This document shows positions 50,425 through 59,865 of a stretch of 64,000 nt of DNA, one piece after another. Under the pieces are notes generated by a model. The model searched no databases, was not told the DNA's origin, and saw nothing but the letters and a program-made list of their open reading frames with translations. Location of the stretch: positions 62,001-126,000 of the forward strand of contig JAEWTW010000007.1 in NCBI GenBank assembly GCA_023397655.1. Direction: 5' to 3'. How positions within the stretch are numbered: position 1 is the first letter of the stretch; the number at the start of each line of letters is the position of its first letter. The stretch comes from Bacillota bacterium (lineage in GTDB: Bacteria > Bacillota > Clostridia > Christensenellales > SZUA-584). The position numbers and the translations under genes were made by a program.

Positions 50425-52128
50425 TTGAAAAAGCATATATCGGCAGTTCTGGTGCTGACGCTGGTGCTGACCACACTGCTGGCGGGCTTCAGTATGCCGG
50501 CGCTGGCGGCGGCCAATGTGGATTTCACCGTGACGCCGGGCGTTTCGGAAATGCTCAAGGGCGGAGATGTCAAGTTCAGCTTTGGTATTAAAAATAATGA
50601 AGCAACCGACCTGTCTGACTGTGCTATTTTTTATAATGGTACAGAACAAGAGGATATAGGAAACATTCCTGCCGGGCAAAATGCTAACGGCGAATTTACA
50701 ATGAACGTCAGCGACAGCATGCTGGGGCAGACTTTGACGTTTAAGCTGATGTCCGGCGGTGCCAGCGGAACAGAGCTAAAGTCGGCCACGGCCAAGGTTA
50801 ATAAAAAGACAGCCTCGATTCAGCTGGATGTCAGCGTGAAGGCGGACAAGGAAATTGCGGCGTCGGGCGAGACGGTGAAGTTCACTTTCAAGCTGGAGAA
50901 CAACGGAGAAGCCACCGCGTCGGATATTGTGGTTAAGGCTCCCGACCTCAACGGCGGCAAGGCGCTTAAGGACAAGTTTACGCTGGAACCCGGTAAGGAT
51001 TTTACTTTCTCCTATACGCACCAGATGACGTCCAGCGATCTGACAGTGAAACCGGAGATTACCTTCACGGCCAACGGAGCCTCGCAGAAGGTGACAAAGG
51101 ACGCCATTACGGTGACGCTGGCCAAGCTGGACGTAAAGGTGGAGCTGTCGGTAAACAACAGCAAGCCTCAGCCGGGTGAGGAGGTCACGTTTACACTTAA
51201 GATCACCAACAACGGCAACATGTCCTACTCTCATATGAAGGTGTCGATGAACGGCGAGGAGGTGGAGTTTCCCACCAGCCGCTTGAAGCCGGGCGAATCG
51301 CCCTCGCAGACATACACGCGCTCCTTTGAAACCTCCACGGATGTTTCGTTCTCCATCACGATGGACAACCAAAACGATGAGCAAAAGAGCGTGACGTCCA
51401 ATACCGTTTCCATTGAGTTACCGGTGGATTCCTCCGTCGTCAATGAAAAGGTCAGGCTCACCATGGAGGTGGACAGGCCGCAGCTGACATCTGCCGGCAC
51501 CGTCAACTTCTCGGGCTATGTGACCAACGCCACCGAGTACGAGCTGCAGAACGTGCAGGTGAACGAAGCGACCCTCGGCAACGTTTACAGCGTATCCGCG
51601 CTGGAGGCGGGCGGGCAGGACCCGATCGAATGGTCCGCTGATATCAACGAGACGACGACTTATAACTTCGTGCTGACGGCTACCGATAAGGATGGCAACA
51701 ATTATACCATCAACGCGGAGCCCATCACGGTCTCCGTGCAGTCGGTGGAGCCCACTCCCACAAACATCATCGACGACGCTGCCGATGTCACGGAAGGGCA
51801 GGTGCTGGACGGCGGCAAAGCGCCGTTTGACTGGAGCAAGTTTTTCTTGATACTCGCCATCGTACTGGTGGTGCTGATCATTGGTGTGGGCGCGGCGCTT
51901 ATCGTGCTGTGGAAGCGGGGCAAGACAGGCGGCGGCAGACCGACAGGCTCAAGACCGTCTTCCGGCAGGCCATCCTCCGGCAGACCGACTTCCGGCAGAC
52001 CGGCGCCGCGTGGACCCTCGTCGTCCTCTGCACCGCGCAAAAAGCCTTCGTCCGGCTCATATGGGCGCGGCGGCGGCCCGCGCAAGCCGTCCGGCGGCAG
52101 CGGCTACCGCGACCGGAACAACTTCTGA
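50425..52128 (+). CDS. Surface protein with CARDB-like repeats and basic C-terminal tail
   Basis: 567 residues. The TTG start is 8 bases after aaggagga. A signal peptide (cleavage near ALAA, residue 30) is followed by four tandem domains of about 100 residues with NNGEATASDIVV, NNGNMSYSHMKV and NATEYELQNVQV type CARDB (cell-adhesion-like) strands. A membrane helix (about 474-497) ends in a 60-residue Arg/Pro/Ser/Gly tail (repeated SGRP). The topology implies an outside multi-domain part and an inside basic tail; no partner is known. Confidence 0.8.
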   Translation: MKKHISAVLVLTLVLTTLLAGFSMPALAAANVDFTVTPGVSEMLKGGDVKFSFGIKNNEATDLSDCAIFYNGTEQEDIGNIPAGQNANGEFTMNVSDSMLGQTLTFKLMSGGASGTELKSATAKVNKKTASIQLDVSVKADKEIAASGETVKFTFKLENNGEATASDIVVKAPDLNGGKALKDKFTLEPGKDFTFSYTHQMTSSDLTVKPEITFTANGASQKVTKDAITVTLAKLDVKVELSVNNSKPQPGEEVTFTLKITNNGNMSYSHMKVSMNGEEVEFPTSRLKPGESPSQTYTRSFETSTDVSFSITMDNQNDEQKSVTSNTVSIELPVDSSVVNEKVRLTMEVDRPQLTSAGTVNFSGYVTNATEYELQNVQVNEATLGNVYSVSALEAGGQDPIEWSADINETTTYNFVLTATDKDGNNYTINAEPITVSVQSVEPTPTNIIDDAADVTEGQVLDGGKAPFDWSKFFLILAIVLVVLIIGVGAALIVLWKRGKTGGGRPTGSRPSSGRPSSGRPTSGRPAPRGPSSSSAPRKKPSSGSYGRGGGPRKPSGGSGYRDRNNF

Positions 52129-52147
52129 AGCTGAACTGATAAGTGTA

Positions 52148-52182
52148 AATAAGCCGGCGCTTAATATGGGCGTCGGCTTATT
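52148..52182 (+). terminator. Hairpin after the CARDB protein gene
   Basis: A 12-bp stem with one G-U pair (52148-52159 with 52171-52182); the following sequence is AT-rich but not a T run. Confidence 0.5.
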
Positions 52183-52255
52183 ATATTCGGGAGGCCTGCA
52201 GGCAGACGAAATGTATCAAGGGGCTATTGAATAATCGGAGGCGTTTGGTTACAAT

Positions 52256-53131
52256 ATGTGCATGAATAATAAGCAGATTGTACTCGTGACTGGAGCGAGT
52301 TCGGGTATCGGTAAAGCGGCGGCGCAGCAGCTGGCCAAAGAAGGTTTTACAGTATACGGCACGTCTCGGCGGGGCCGGTATGAAGCGGTGGGGCTTGAAG
52401 GAGCTTCGTATGTGCTGCTGCCGATGACGCTGGAGAATGAGGAAACGATACGGGACGCGGTGCAATATATACTGGAGCGCCACGGACGCATCGACGTGCT
52501 CGTCAACGCCGCAGGCAGCGGTATTGCCGGGGCTATTGAAGAAACGTCCGCAGAGGAAGCGCGCGGGCAGTTTGATGTCTGCTTTTTAGGCATCGTGCGC
52601 ACGCTGAATCATGTTCTCCCCGCTATGCGGGCAGCAAAGAACGGGCTTGTCATCAATATCGGCTCTGTGGCCGCTTTTTTCCCGCTGCCATTTCAGGCGA
52701 TGTACAGCGCATCGAAGGCGGCGCTGTATTCGATGACCTGCGCACTGCGCATGGAGCTTAAGGAATTCGGCGTTCACGTATGCCAGATTGAACCGGGTGA
52801 CGTCAAAACGAGCTTTACGCAGCAGCGTGTGATCACGGAGAAAGCCAAACACACCGCTTATCCCGTCATGTTCAAACGGGCTTATTATGAGATGGTGCGC
52901 TCGGAGATGGCGGGATACGCGCCTGAGCGCTGCGCGCGAACGGTGCTCAAAGCGGTGCGCATGAAGAAGCCGCCGGCGCGTTTGTGCGTGGATGTATCGT
53001 ACAGATTACTGGGCATAGTGGCTGGCATACTGCCGTGGGGCGTGGCGGAAAAGCTTATTATGTCAATGTATATGAAAAACGACCCGCCGCCGGGCTGGGA
53101 CGCAGATCAACGTTTGGGAGGGCAGGAGTAG
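52256..53131 (+). CDS. Short-chain dehydrogenase/reductase
   Basis: 291 residues. The Rossmann motif is TGASSGIG (14-21), NAAGSG follows, and the catalytic Tyr-x3-Lys is YSASK. An Arg pair near residue 38 (TSRRG) suggests NADP preference. Start at 52256 or the ATG at 52262; the ggagg site is 14 bases away. It lies one base ahead of a nitroreductase gene, probably one operon. Substrate unknown. Confidence 0.9.
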   Translation: MCMNNKQIVLVTGASSGIGKAAAQQLAKEGFTVYGTSRRGRYEAVGLEGASYVLLPMTLENEETIRDAVQYILERHGRIDVLVNAAGSGIAGAIEETSAEEARGQFDVCFLGIVRTLNHVLPAMRAAKNGLVINIGSVAAFFPLPFQAMYSASKAALYSMTCALRMELKEFGVHVCQIEPGDVKTSFTQQRVITEKAKHTAYPVMFKRAYYEMVRSEMAGYAPERCARTVLKAVRMKKPPARLCVDVSYRLLGIVAGILPWGVAEKLIMSMYMKNDPPPGWDADQRLGGQE

Positions 53132-53132
53132 T

Positions 53133-53648
53133 ATGGACGCTTTAAACACGATAATGGAAAGGCGCAGCTGCCGGGTTTATCAAGACAGGCCTGTTTCGGA
53201 GGAGACCATCGAGGCGCTGCTCAAAGCGGGCATGGTGGCGCCGTCAGCGATGAACTCGCAGCCATGGGAGTTTCTGGTGATGCAGGATGCGGAAAAAAAA
53301 GCAGCTGCAGCAGAGCTGGTATCATACTGGAGCATGCTCAAAAAAACGCCGCTTGCCATACTGGTGATGGCCAATACCAACGGTTACAGAGCGTCCACGC
53401 CGGAATTCTTTGTGCAGGACTGTGCCCTGAGTGCGGGGAATATACTGATGGCTGCCTACGCGATGGGTCTCGGTGGCGTATACCTCGGGCTGTACCCCAA
53501 GCAGGCTGTCATGAGCAAGATGCGGGCGATATACGGCATCCCGGAGCACATAATGCCTTTCGCAGTGCTGTCCATCGGGTATCCGGAAAAGCCAATGCAG
53601 CCGCACACCACGTTCCCCAAACACAAAGTGCATCATGATCAGTACTAA
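53133..53648 (+). CDS. Nitroreductase family protein
   Basis: 171 residues, FMN-dependent oxidoreductase. RRSCRVYQDRPV, APSAMNSQPWEF and the late GMGLGGVYLGLYP-type stretch match the family. The ATG has gcaggag inside the preceding SDR gene. Physiological substrate is not predictable; members reduce quinones, nitro compounds or flavins. Confidence 0.9.
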   Translation: MDALNTIMERRSCRVYQDRPVSEETIEALLKAGMVAPSAMNSQPWEFLVMQDAEKKAAAAELVSYWSMLKKTPLAILVMANTNGYRASTPEFFVQDCALSAGNILMAAYAMGLGGVYLGLYPKQAVMSKMRAIYGIPEHIMPFAVLSIGYPEKPMQPHTTFPKHKVHHDQY

Positions 53649-53670
53649 CTGACCGATTAAGTATCAAATA

Positions 53671-53704
53671 ACAAAGGATGGTTATCTCTGAGACCATCCT
53701 TTGT
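53671..53704. terminator. Bidirectional terminator between nitroreductase and chrA genes
   Basis: A perfect 12-bp stem (53671-53682 with 53693-53704) with T-rich sequence on both sides lies between convergent transcripts. Confidence 0.75.
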
Positions 53705-53719
53705 TGCATTCATTTTTAT

Positions 53720-54301
53720 CTATATCCCCAAAACGCCGAACAACACGACGCCGAGAACGCCCGCCGCAAGTATGACGAGTATGGGCGACACCTTGAGCTT
53801 GATGATGATGAAGCCGGACACCAGCGCGATGATGATGGACGGAATGTCGATGCCGGACAGCAGCGAAGGCCACCGGATGTCGGCAACGCCTTGCACGCCG
53901 AGCAGTGCGGGCAGCGCCATGGCGGCGGCTGCGGACGCGATGAGACCGGTAACCACGGGCCGAAGACCCCACATCGCACGCCGGACGATGATGTTGTCCT
54001 CGAATTTGAAAAAGTAGCGCGCGAGCAGTGTGGCGATGATGAGCGACGGCAGCACCACGGCAAAGGTGGCCACCATACCGCCGAATATGCCGCCCACCTT
54101 GACGCCTGCGAACGTGGCGGCGTTGGTAGCGAAGGGGCCGGGGGTAATCTGTGATATAGCCACGATATCCGCCACCTCGGCTTGTGTCATCAGGCTGAAG
54201 GCCACCAGCTCGCTGTTGATCAGCGGCAGCATGGCGTAGCCGCCGCCAATGGAGAACAGCCCGATTTTAAAGAATATCCACAGCAGCTCAAGGTATATCA
54301 T
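53720..54301 (-). CDS. Chromate transporter family protein, second half-size subunit
   Basis: 193 residues, half-size ChrA with about five membrane segments; typical GLFSIGGGYAMLPLI and QITPGPFATNAATF motifs. The start overlaps the stop of the other ChrA gene by 4 bases. Paired short ChrA proteins form antiparallel dimers; whether the natural substrate is chromate is unproven. Confidence 0.92.
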   Translation of the reverse strand: MIYLELLWIFFKIGLFSIGGGYAMLPLINSELVAFSLMTQAEVADIVAISQITPGPFATNAATFAGVKVGGIFGGMVATFAVVLPSLIIATLLARYFFKFEDNIIVRRAMWGLRPVVTGLIASAAAAMALPALLGVQGVADIRWPSLLSGIDIPSIIIALVSGFIIIKLKVSPILVILAAGVLGVVLFGVLGI

Positions 54302-54873
54302 GACGATGCGCCTCCGCCCGATGTGGATTTTTTAATGCGGAAGACACCCAGTGCAATGCCGAAGACGATGCCCCCGAGTATCAGATAGATGCTGCTCAAG
54401 TCCAATATGAAGGACAGCAGGAAGGCGACCGCGAATGCTGTGACGGCCAGCGCATCCTTATAGAACGGTTTCATGAAGCCGAGGAATGCGGACACCAGCA
54501 GTGCCACCACCGCCGCGCGGATCCCGCGCAGCGCTCCGGCGACATAAGCATTGTCGCGCACGGCCTGATACACGAAGGTGACCACGGTCAGCGTGATGAG
54601 AGAAGGAAGGACGCTGCCCGCCACAGCGGCGAGAGCGCCCTTAATCTTTCGAAGCCTATATCCGACCAACACGCTGCAGTTAACGGCAATTGCGCCGGGT
54701 ACCGACTGGGACAGCGCGATCATGTTGAGCATATCCTCATCGGTGATCCAGCCGTAACGTTCCACATATTCCGCCCGGAACAGCGGCACCATCGCGTAGC
54801 CGCCGCCGAAGGTGAGCGCGCCGACCTTGAACATGGTGAGGAATATGCGCCACAGGCTGACCTTGTTTGACAT
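54298..54873 (-). CDS. Chromate transporter family protein, first half-size subunit
   Basis: 191 residues, half-size ChrA: GALTFGGGYAMVPLF and QSVPGAIAVNCSV are the counterparts of the motifs in its partner. The ATG overlaps the aconitase stop (TGATG), so all three genes are translationally coupled. This is an unusual partnership for an anion transporter. Confidence 0.92.
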   Translation of the reverse strand: MSNKVSLWRIFLTMFKVGALTFGGGYAMVPLFRAEYVERYGWITDEDMLNMIALSQSVPGAIAVNCSVLVGYRLRKIKGALAAVAGSVLPSLITLTVVTFVYQAVRDNAYVAGALRGIRAAVVALLVSAFLGFMKPFYKDALAVTAFAVAFLLSFILDLSSIYLILGGIVFGIALGVFRIKKSTSGGGASS

Positions 54874-56804
54874 CAGTTACCCTTCTTTGTGTGATTAAGC
54901 AGGCCGCCATCCTTCAGCACCTCTTTGAGACGGCCGGACACCTCCAGCCGCACCGGGAAGGCAAAGCCTTTTGTGGCGTCGGCAATCGTGAATTCCATCG
55001 TGCCGTCCACCTTGCTGCGCACATCGGCGATCTCCAGCGCGTCGCCCTGGTCGATGCGATCGTAGTCCGCCTCGTTGACGAACACCAGCGGCAGTATACC
55101 GGAGTTGACCAGATTCGCCATATGGATGCGCGCGAACGACTTGGTGATAACGCCGCGGATGCCAAGGTAAAGCGGAACCAGCGCCGCATGCTCGCGCGAG
55201 GAGCCCTGCCCGTAGTTGTGACCCGCCACGAGGAAGCCGCCCTTCTTTTCCTTGGCACGTGCGGGGAAGGTGGCATCCACAGGGGCAAGGCAGTAGTCGG
55301 ACAGATACGGTATGTTGGAGCGGTAGGGGAGCAGCTTCGCGCCGGACGGCATAATGTGGTCCGTCGTGATGTTGTCCTCCATCTTCAGCAGCACATCGCC
55401 TGTGACGGTGTCCTCCAGTGCACGGCCCAGCGGGAAAGGGCGTATGTTGGGGCCGCGCACCACGTCGGTCTCACCGTTTGCATCCGGCGCTGCGACAAGA
55501 TTGTCATTGATCAGGAACTGTTCCGGCAGAGCAACAGTCAGCGCGTCTGCGGCGAGGCCGATATCCCGGGGATCGGTCAGTACGCCGGTGAGCGCGGTGG
55601 CGGCGGCCGTTTCCGGGCTGACGAGATACACGCCGGCACTGGCCGTTCCCGAACGGTTGTAGAAGTTGCGGTTAAAAGTGCGCACCGACACGGCATCCGT
55701 GCGTGGAGCCTGTCCCATGCCGATACACGGGCCGCAGCCGCATTCCAGAATGCGCGCGCCCGCATCGATGATGGCCGCCAGCGCGCCGTTTTCCGCCAGC
55801 ATCGTCATCACCTGCTTGGAGCCGGGCGACAGTGTGAGGCTGACTTCGGGGGCAATGCTCTTGCCCTTCAGTATGGCTGCGACGCGCATCAGGTCGAGGT
55901 AGGAAGCGTTGGTACAGCTGCCGATGCAGACCTGATCCACCTTGATGGGGCCGATCTCGCGTATTGTTTTCACGCTGTCCGGGCTGTGCGGCATCGCCGC
56001 CATCGGCTCCAGCTTGGACAGGTCGATGGTAATCGTTTCGTCGTAGACGGCGTTGGGGTCTGCGGCGAGGGGCGTGAAATCCGCTTCGCGGCCCTGCGCC
56101 TTGAGGAAGGCGCGCGTTACGTCGTCGCTGGGGAATATCGACGTGGTAGCTCCCAGCTCCGCACCCATGTTGGTAATTGTGGCACGCTCGGGTACCGACA
56201 GTGTGGCCACGCCGGGGCCGAAGTATTCCACGATCCGGCCCACGCCGCCCTTCACGCTGAGACGGCGCAGCACCTCGAGTATGATGTCCTTTGCGGACAC
56301 GCCGAACGGGAGCTTACCCTTGAGCTCCACGCCGAGTATTTTGGGCATGGGGATGTAGTACGCGCCGCCGCCCATCGCCACGGCCACGTCTAGCCCGCCC
56401 GCGCCGATGGCAATCATCCCGATGCCGCCGCCCGTGGGGGTATGGCTGTCGGAACCCAGCAGCGTCGCCCCCGGTACGCCAAAGCGCTCGAGGTTGACCT
56501 GATGACAGATGCCGTTACCCGGCCGGCTGCAGTAAACACCGTGCTTTTTGGCGACGGTTTCGATGTACTTATGGTCGTCCGCGTTCTCGAAGCCGGACTG
56601 CAGCATGTTATGGTCGATATAAGCGACGCTTCTTTTTGTCTTCACGCGCGGTACGCCCATCGCTTCAAACTGTAGATAAGCCATCGTGCCCGTGGAATCC
56701 TGCGTCAGCGTGTAGTCTATTTTGATGGAGATCTCTTCTCCGGCCTTCATCGACCCGGAGACAAGGTGGTCTTTTAATATCTTCTCAGCCAGTGTATTGC
56801 TCAC
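54873..56804 (-). CDS. Aconitate hydratase
   Basis: 643 residues, short aconitase of the clostridial type. The [4Fe-4S] cysteines are in VCIGSCTNASY and the ECGCGPCIGMG segment; SREHAALVPLYLGIRG and TITNMGAELGATTSIFPSD are conserved. It converts citrate to isocitrate in glutamate synthesis. GTG start behind gaggggcg. The gene leads an operon with two ChrA-type transporters; a link such as citrate or anion export is inference. Confidence 0.93.
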   Translation of the reverse strand: MSNTLAEKILKDHLVSGSMKAGEEISIKIDYTLTQDSTGTMAYLQFEAMGVPRVKTKRSVAYIDHNMLQSGFENADDHKYIETVAKKHGVYCSRPGNGICHQVNLERFGVPGATLLGSDSHTPTGGGIGMIAIGAGGLDVAVAMGGGAYYIPMPKILGVELKGKLPFGVSAKDIILEVLRRLSVKGGVGRIVEYFGPGVATLSVPERATITNMGAELGATTSIFPSDDVTRAFLKAQGREADFTPLAADPNAVYDETITIDLSKLEPMAAMPHSPDSVKTIREIGPIKVDQVCIGSCTNASYLDLMRVAAILKGKSIAPEVSLTLSPGSKQVMTMLAENGALAAIIDAGARILECGCGPCIGMGQAPRTDAVSVRTFNRNFYNRSGTASAGVYLVSPETAAATALTGVLTDPRDIGLAADALTVALPEQFLINDNLVAAPDANGETDVVRGPNIRPFPLGRALEDTVTGDVLLKMEDNITTDHIMPSGAKLLPYRSNIPYLSDYCLAPVDATFPARAKEKKGGFLVAGHNYGQGSSREHAALVPLYLGIRGVITKSFARIHMANLVNSGILPLVFVNEADYDRIDQGDALEIADVRSKVDGTMEFTIADATKGFAFPVRLEVSGRLKEVLKDGGLLNHTKKGN

Positions 56805-56855
56805 AAACGCCCCTCCGATTTATAAAGTTACTCTTAAGATTCTACCTTTTGGGAT

Positions 56856-56897
56856 AAAAAAAATCAACTTGATTGCACAAAAAGCTGTGCAGTCAAG
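56856..56897 (-). terminator. Terminator of spoVT
   Basis: A 12-bp stem with one G-U pair (56868-56879 with 56886-56897) is followed on the minus strand by a long T run. Confidence 0.85.
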
Positions 56898-56918
56898 CTG
56901 ATTTGGGGCGTTCATACG

Positions 56919-57461
56919 TTATTGGGCCATCTGGCGTCCCAGAAATGCCGCGGCAGACTCCGCTGCTTTCTGCTCAGCGTCGCCGATGGTACCCGCGCCG
57001 CGTGAGACGATGGCCACCGCACCGATCGGCTGACCCTCCATCGATATGGGCGCGATCACCTGCGAGGTGGTAAGGCCGGTATCTTCACCGCTGACCAGCG
57101 GGATGGTGTTGGCGCCATCCTTTCTCTGAACAGTGCGCGCGTTGATAATTTCCTCCAACGCGCTGCTGACGGGGCGCTCATAATAGTCACGCTTCTGCTC
57201 ACCGCTGGCAGCCAGCACGGTATCCCGGTCGGAAACAACTGCAGTCATACCCAGCGTCTGCGACAACGCTTCCGCAAAGTCCTGCGCGAAGGCGGCGAGT
57301 TCACCGATGGGGGAATATTTCTTCAGTATAATACCGCCCTCGCGATCCGTATATATCTCGAGCGGGTCGCCTTCCCGGATTCGGAGTGTTCGCCTGATTT
57401 CCTTTGGTATCACAATTCTGCCAAGCTCGTCGATGCGTCTGACGATACCTGTTGCTTTCAT
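56919..57461 (-). CDS. spoVT: Stage V sporulation protein T
   Basis: 180 residues, the length of SpoVT. The N-terminal AbrB-type DNA-binding domain (GIVRRIDELGRIVIPKEIRR, IREGDPLEIY) is followed by a GAF domain with SGEDTGLTTSQVIAPI. In Bacillus SpoVT tunes forespore sigma-G genes. The start at 57461 follows gaaggagg; a longer open frame is not credible. Confidence 0.94.
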   Translation of the reverse strand: MKATGIVRRIDELGRIVIPKEIRRTLRIREGDPLEIYTDREGGIILKKYSPIGELAAFAQDFAEALSQTLGMTAVVSDRDTVLAASGEQKRDYYERPVSSALEEIINARTVQRKDGANTIPLVSGEDTGLTTSQVIAPISMEGQPIGAVAIVSRGAGTIGDAEQKAAESAAAFLGRQMAQ

Positions 57462-57558
57462 ATGTCGTCCTCCTTCAATGTTATGACTGGTTTTGCTGTT
57501 ATTGTTTGTTAGAACGGTCAAATTATGCGCGCATCCCAAAAAATGAGATGCAATCAAA

Positions 57559-57587
57559 ATGGCGGGTTCGCTGCCGAAACCCGCCAT
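57559..57587 (-). terminator. Terminator of the peroxiredoxin gene
   Basis: A 10-bp stem (57559-57568 with 57578-57587) is followed on the minus strand by ttttgatt. Confidence 0.65.
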
Positions 57588-57605
57588 AATCAGCTCTGGT
57601 TTCTA

Positions 57606-58283
57606 TTATTGCTTTTTGAAACAGAGGAACCAGTCAAGACAGTACATGTCGTCCGACTTGGAGTCCATACGCTGCTGAGCGACACCGCAGGAGCCCGGCG
57701 GCGGTACAATCACATCGTCACCTGGCTGCCAGTTAGCTGGCGTCGCAATGGCTTCGGCGTCCGCTTTCTGCAGCGCCAATATGATGCGCTTGATCTCCTG
57801 AAAATTGCGGCCGGTGGAGGACGGATAATAGAGTATGCAGCGCACGACGGATTTGGGATCGATGACGAACACGGCGCGCACGGCCTGCGTGTCGGACGAG
57901 CCGGGCTGTATCATGCCATATTTCTTGGCCACATCCATCTTGATGTCCTCGATCAGCGGGAATTTAACTTCGACGTTCTTCATTCCCTTGTATTCAATTC
58001 TGTCCTTAATGGTGCGCAGCCATGCGATGTGGGCGAAAAGGCTGTCGACAGAAAGGCCGATGAGCTCGGTGTTCAGTGCTTTGAACTCATCCGCCATTGT
58101 GGCGAATGTCATGAACTCGGTGGTGCAGACGGGGGTGAAGTCGGCCGGATGACTGAACAGTATGACCCATTTTTCCTCATAATCTTGCGGGAAGTTGATC
58201 TCTCCTTGAGTGGTTTTGGCGGTGAAGGCGGGAGCTTTGTCTCCGATGAGCGGCAGGTTGACGCAATTGCTGGTCTCTTCCAT
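57606..58283 (-). CDS. Peroxiredoxin, Prx6/AhpC-TSA family
   Basis: 225 residues. The peroxidatic Cys is at 53 in HPADFTPVCTTE. The longer C-terminal arm with GSCGV and MYCLDWFLC resembles archaeal-type Prx6 enzymes and may supply a resolving Cys. It reduces peroxides in this likely anaerobe. The ATG at 58283 follows aaaggag. Confidence 0.93.
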   Translation of the reverse strand: MEETSNCVNLPLIGDKAPAFTAKTTQGEINFPQDYEEKWVILFSHPADFTPVCTTEFMTFATMADEFKALNTELIGLSVDSLFAHIAWLRTIKDRIEYKGMKNVEVKFPLIEDIKMDVAKKYGMIQPGSSDTQAVRAVFVIDPKSVVRCILYYPSSTGRNFQEIKRIILALQKADAEAIATPANWQPGDDVIVPPPGSCGVAQQRMDSKSDDMYCLDWFLCFKKQ

Positions 58284-58427
58284 GTTAATAATACTCCTTT
58301 CAAATTTCTGATTTTTGATTTGAATCTTTAACGCTGATACCAATATAAAGCAAAAGTAGCGGCACTTTGCGTGAGAAAGTCACTAAAAATCAAAATTATT
58401 AGGAATAATTATTAATAAGTGGTTCTT

Positions 58428-58673
58428 CTATTCTGCTTTCCCGGAGGGCCTGTTCTTTTTAGCTTTCTTCTCTGCAAAAAACGAAGTCACGAAAGCGATG
58501 AGAAGAAGGACGAGAGCGGGAATGATAAAAGGCAGATTGTTGTTGACCGGACATACACCGGCGGGCAGGTTTGCACGGGCGCTGAAGATGAAGTAAAACG
58601 CGACAGCAGCCAGAGCGGCACCCAAACCAAAGGATATGTTGGATATGTACTTGAATAACTTTCCCTTATTCAT
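58428..58673 (-). CDS. Small membrane protein, two helices
   Basis: 81 residues. Two hydrophobic segments (about 13-31 and 47-66) flank a short loop with Cys, and the end is Lys/Arg-rich (AEKKAKKNRP). A clear agggaga site precedes the ATG. No family was recognised. Confidence 0.65.
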   Translation of the reverse strand: MNKGKLFKYISNISFGLGAALAAVAFYFIFSARANLPAGVCPVNNNLPFIIPALVLLLIAFVTSFFAEKKAKKNRPSGKAE

Positions 58674-58855
58674 GCAGTCTCCCTTGAAGAAACATAAGTA
58701 TATTTAAATGGTATTATATCAACAAAAGTCAATTATCACAAGATTTCATCAGGTAAGCATTTTCATGCGCTGTGAAAATAAATTCTGTGGCTGAAGGTGT
58801 GGTCAACTGCTATGGAATGGTGATAGAATATAAAAAACAGCTTTGGAGGTATATT

Positions 58856-59266
58856 ATGTGTAACTGTTGTTCGGGTAAAATTACCGGTCTTGGACATATC
58901 GGCGTATTTGTAAAGGATATTGAAAAATCAGTTAAGTTCTATACGGATGTGCTGTGCTTCGAATGCTACCATCGGACGGAAGTATCGGCAGATGACGGAA
59001 CGATTTATATTGCATTCGTAAAAAGCGGCACATGCGATATTGAACTAGTGCAGTTTCCGGTAACGCCCGAGAAGAAGGATGGCCCGGTGGACCACATCGC
59101 TTTGGCCGTGGACGATATTGACGCCGTGCAGGCGCGTCTGACGGAAAAAGGCATCGCGTTCGAGACGGAAAGTCCCATCCATCTGCCGGAGGTGTTTGAC
59201 GGTTGCCGGTACATATTCTTCCGCGGTCCGGACGGCGAGCATCTTGAGCTCAACCAGTTGCTTTAA
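58856..59266 (+). CDS. VOC (glyoxalase/bleomycin resistance) family protein
   Basis: 136 residues. HIGVFVKDIEKSVKFY opens the first module and DHIALAVDDI the second; GPDGEHLELNQ closes the metal site with Glu. Substrate unknown. The ATG at 58856 has ttggaggt; the first 28 codons of the open frame are not used. The end overlaps the opposite tspO gene at TTAA, so both share a stop. Confidence 0.88.
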   Translation: MCNCCSGKITGLGHIGVFVKDIEKSVKFYTDVLCFECYHRTEVSADDGTIYIAFVKSGTCDIELVQFPVTPEKKDGPVDHIALAVDDIDAVQARLTEKGIAFETESPIHLPEVFDGCRYIFFRGPDGEHLELNQLL

Positions 59267-59802
59267 TTCAGGAAAGCAACCTCATAATTTAAGTACAGCG
59301 CAAAGCAAAGCCATAGCAGATACGGCACCAGCAGGTATGCCGCGGCTTTGCTGATGCTGAAAACTTCCGCAAGCAGCAGCGCAGCCACGATGATGGTGAC
59401 GATCAGTACGAACAGCGCGCCGGCGGGGTGTTCCAGCCTGAAAAATGCATAGCTCCATAAAACATTCAGCACGCCGCTGGCCAGGTAGAGCAGCAGCGTG
59501 TTTTTATTTGCTTCGTTCCACAGCGGCAGCAAGCTCTTTTTGGCGCCATCAGGCTGCGCCTGAGGCGGCGCTTTGGGACTTCCGGCAGACTTAATGAGCA
59601 CGATGGACAGAGATGCCGCAAACAACAGATACAGCACGGACCACGCAATGCTGAACGCGATGGGCGGCGGCTGCAGTGCAGGCAGCGTTAAGCTCTGGTA
59701 CCATTTGGAGGCGGTGTCGGTGAACGCCCTGCCCAGCGTCGCCACGATGGCGACAAACAGCACGGACAGCACGATTCGCAGTGTTTTTTCCCACGCGGTC
59801 AT
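59263..59802 (-). CDS. tspO: TspO/MBR family protein
   Basis: 179 residues with five membrane helices. Family sequence ASKWYQSLTLPALQPPPIAFSI is present near the N-terminus and WSYAFF in the middle. An insert of about 25 residues rich in Pro, Ala and Lys in the second loop makes it longer than most. TspO binds porphyrins and affects stress responses. The ATG at 59802 follows ggagggaa. Confidence 0.9.
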   Translation of the reverse strand: MTAWEKTLRIVLSVLFVAIVATLGRAFTDTASKWYQSLTLPALQPPPIAFSIAWSVLYLLFAASLSIVLIKSAGSPKAPPQAQPDGAKKSLLPLWNEANKNTLLLYLASGVLNVLWSYAFFRLEHPAGALFVLIVTIIVAALLLAEVFSISKAAAYLLVPYLLWLCFALYLNYEVAFLN

Positions 59803-59865
59803 GATAATTCCCTCCTCAGAAGAGTATATTCCAGTAGGGAAACTGATATGTACGGGAGGCGGCGT

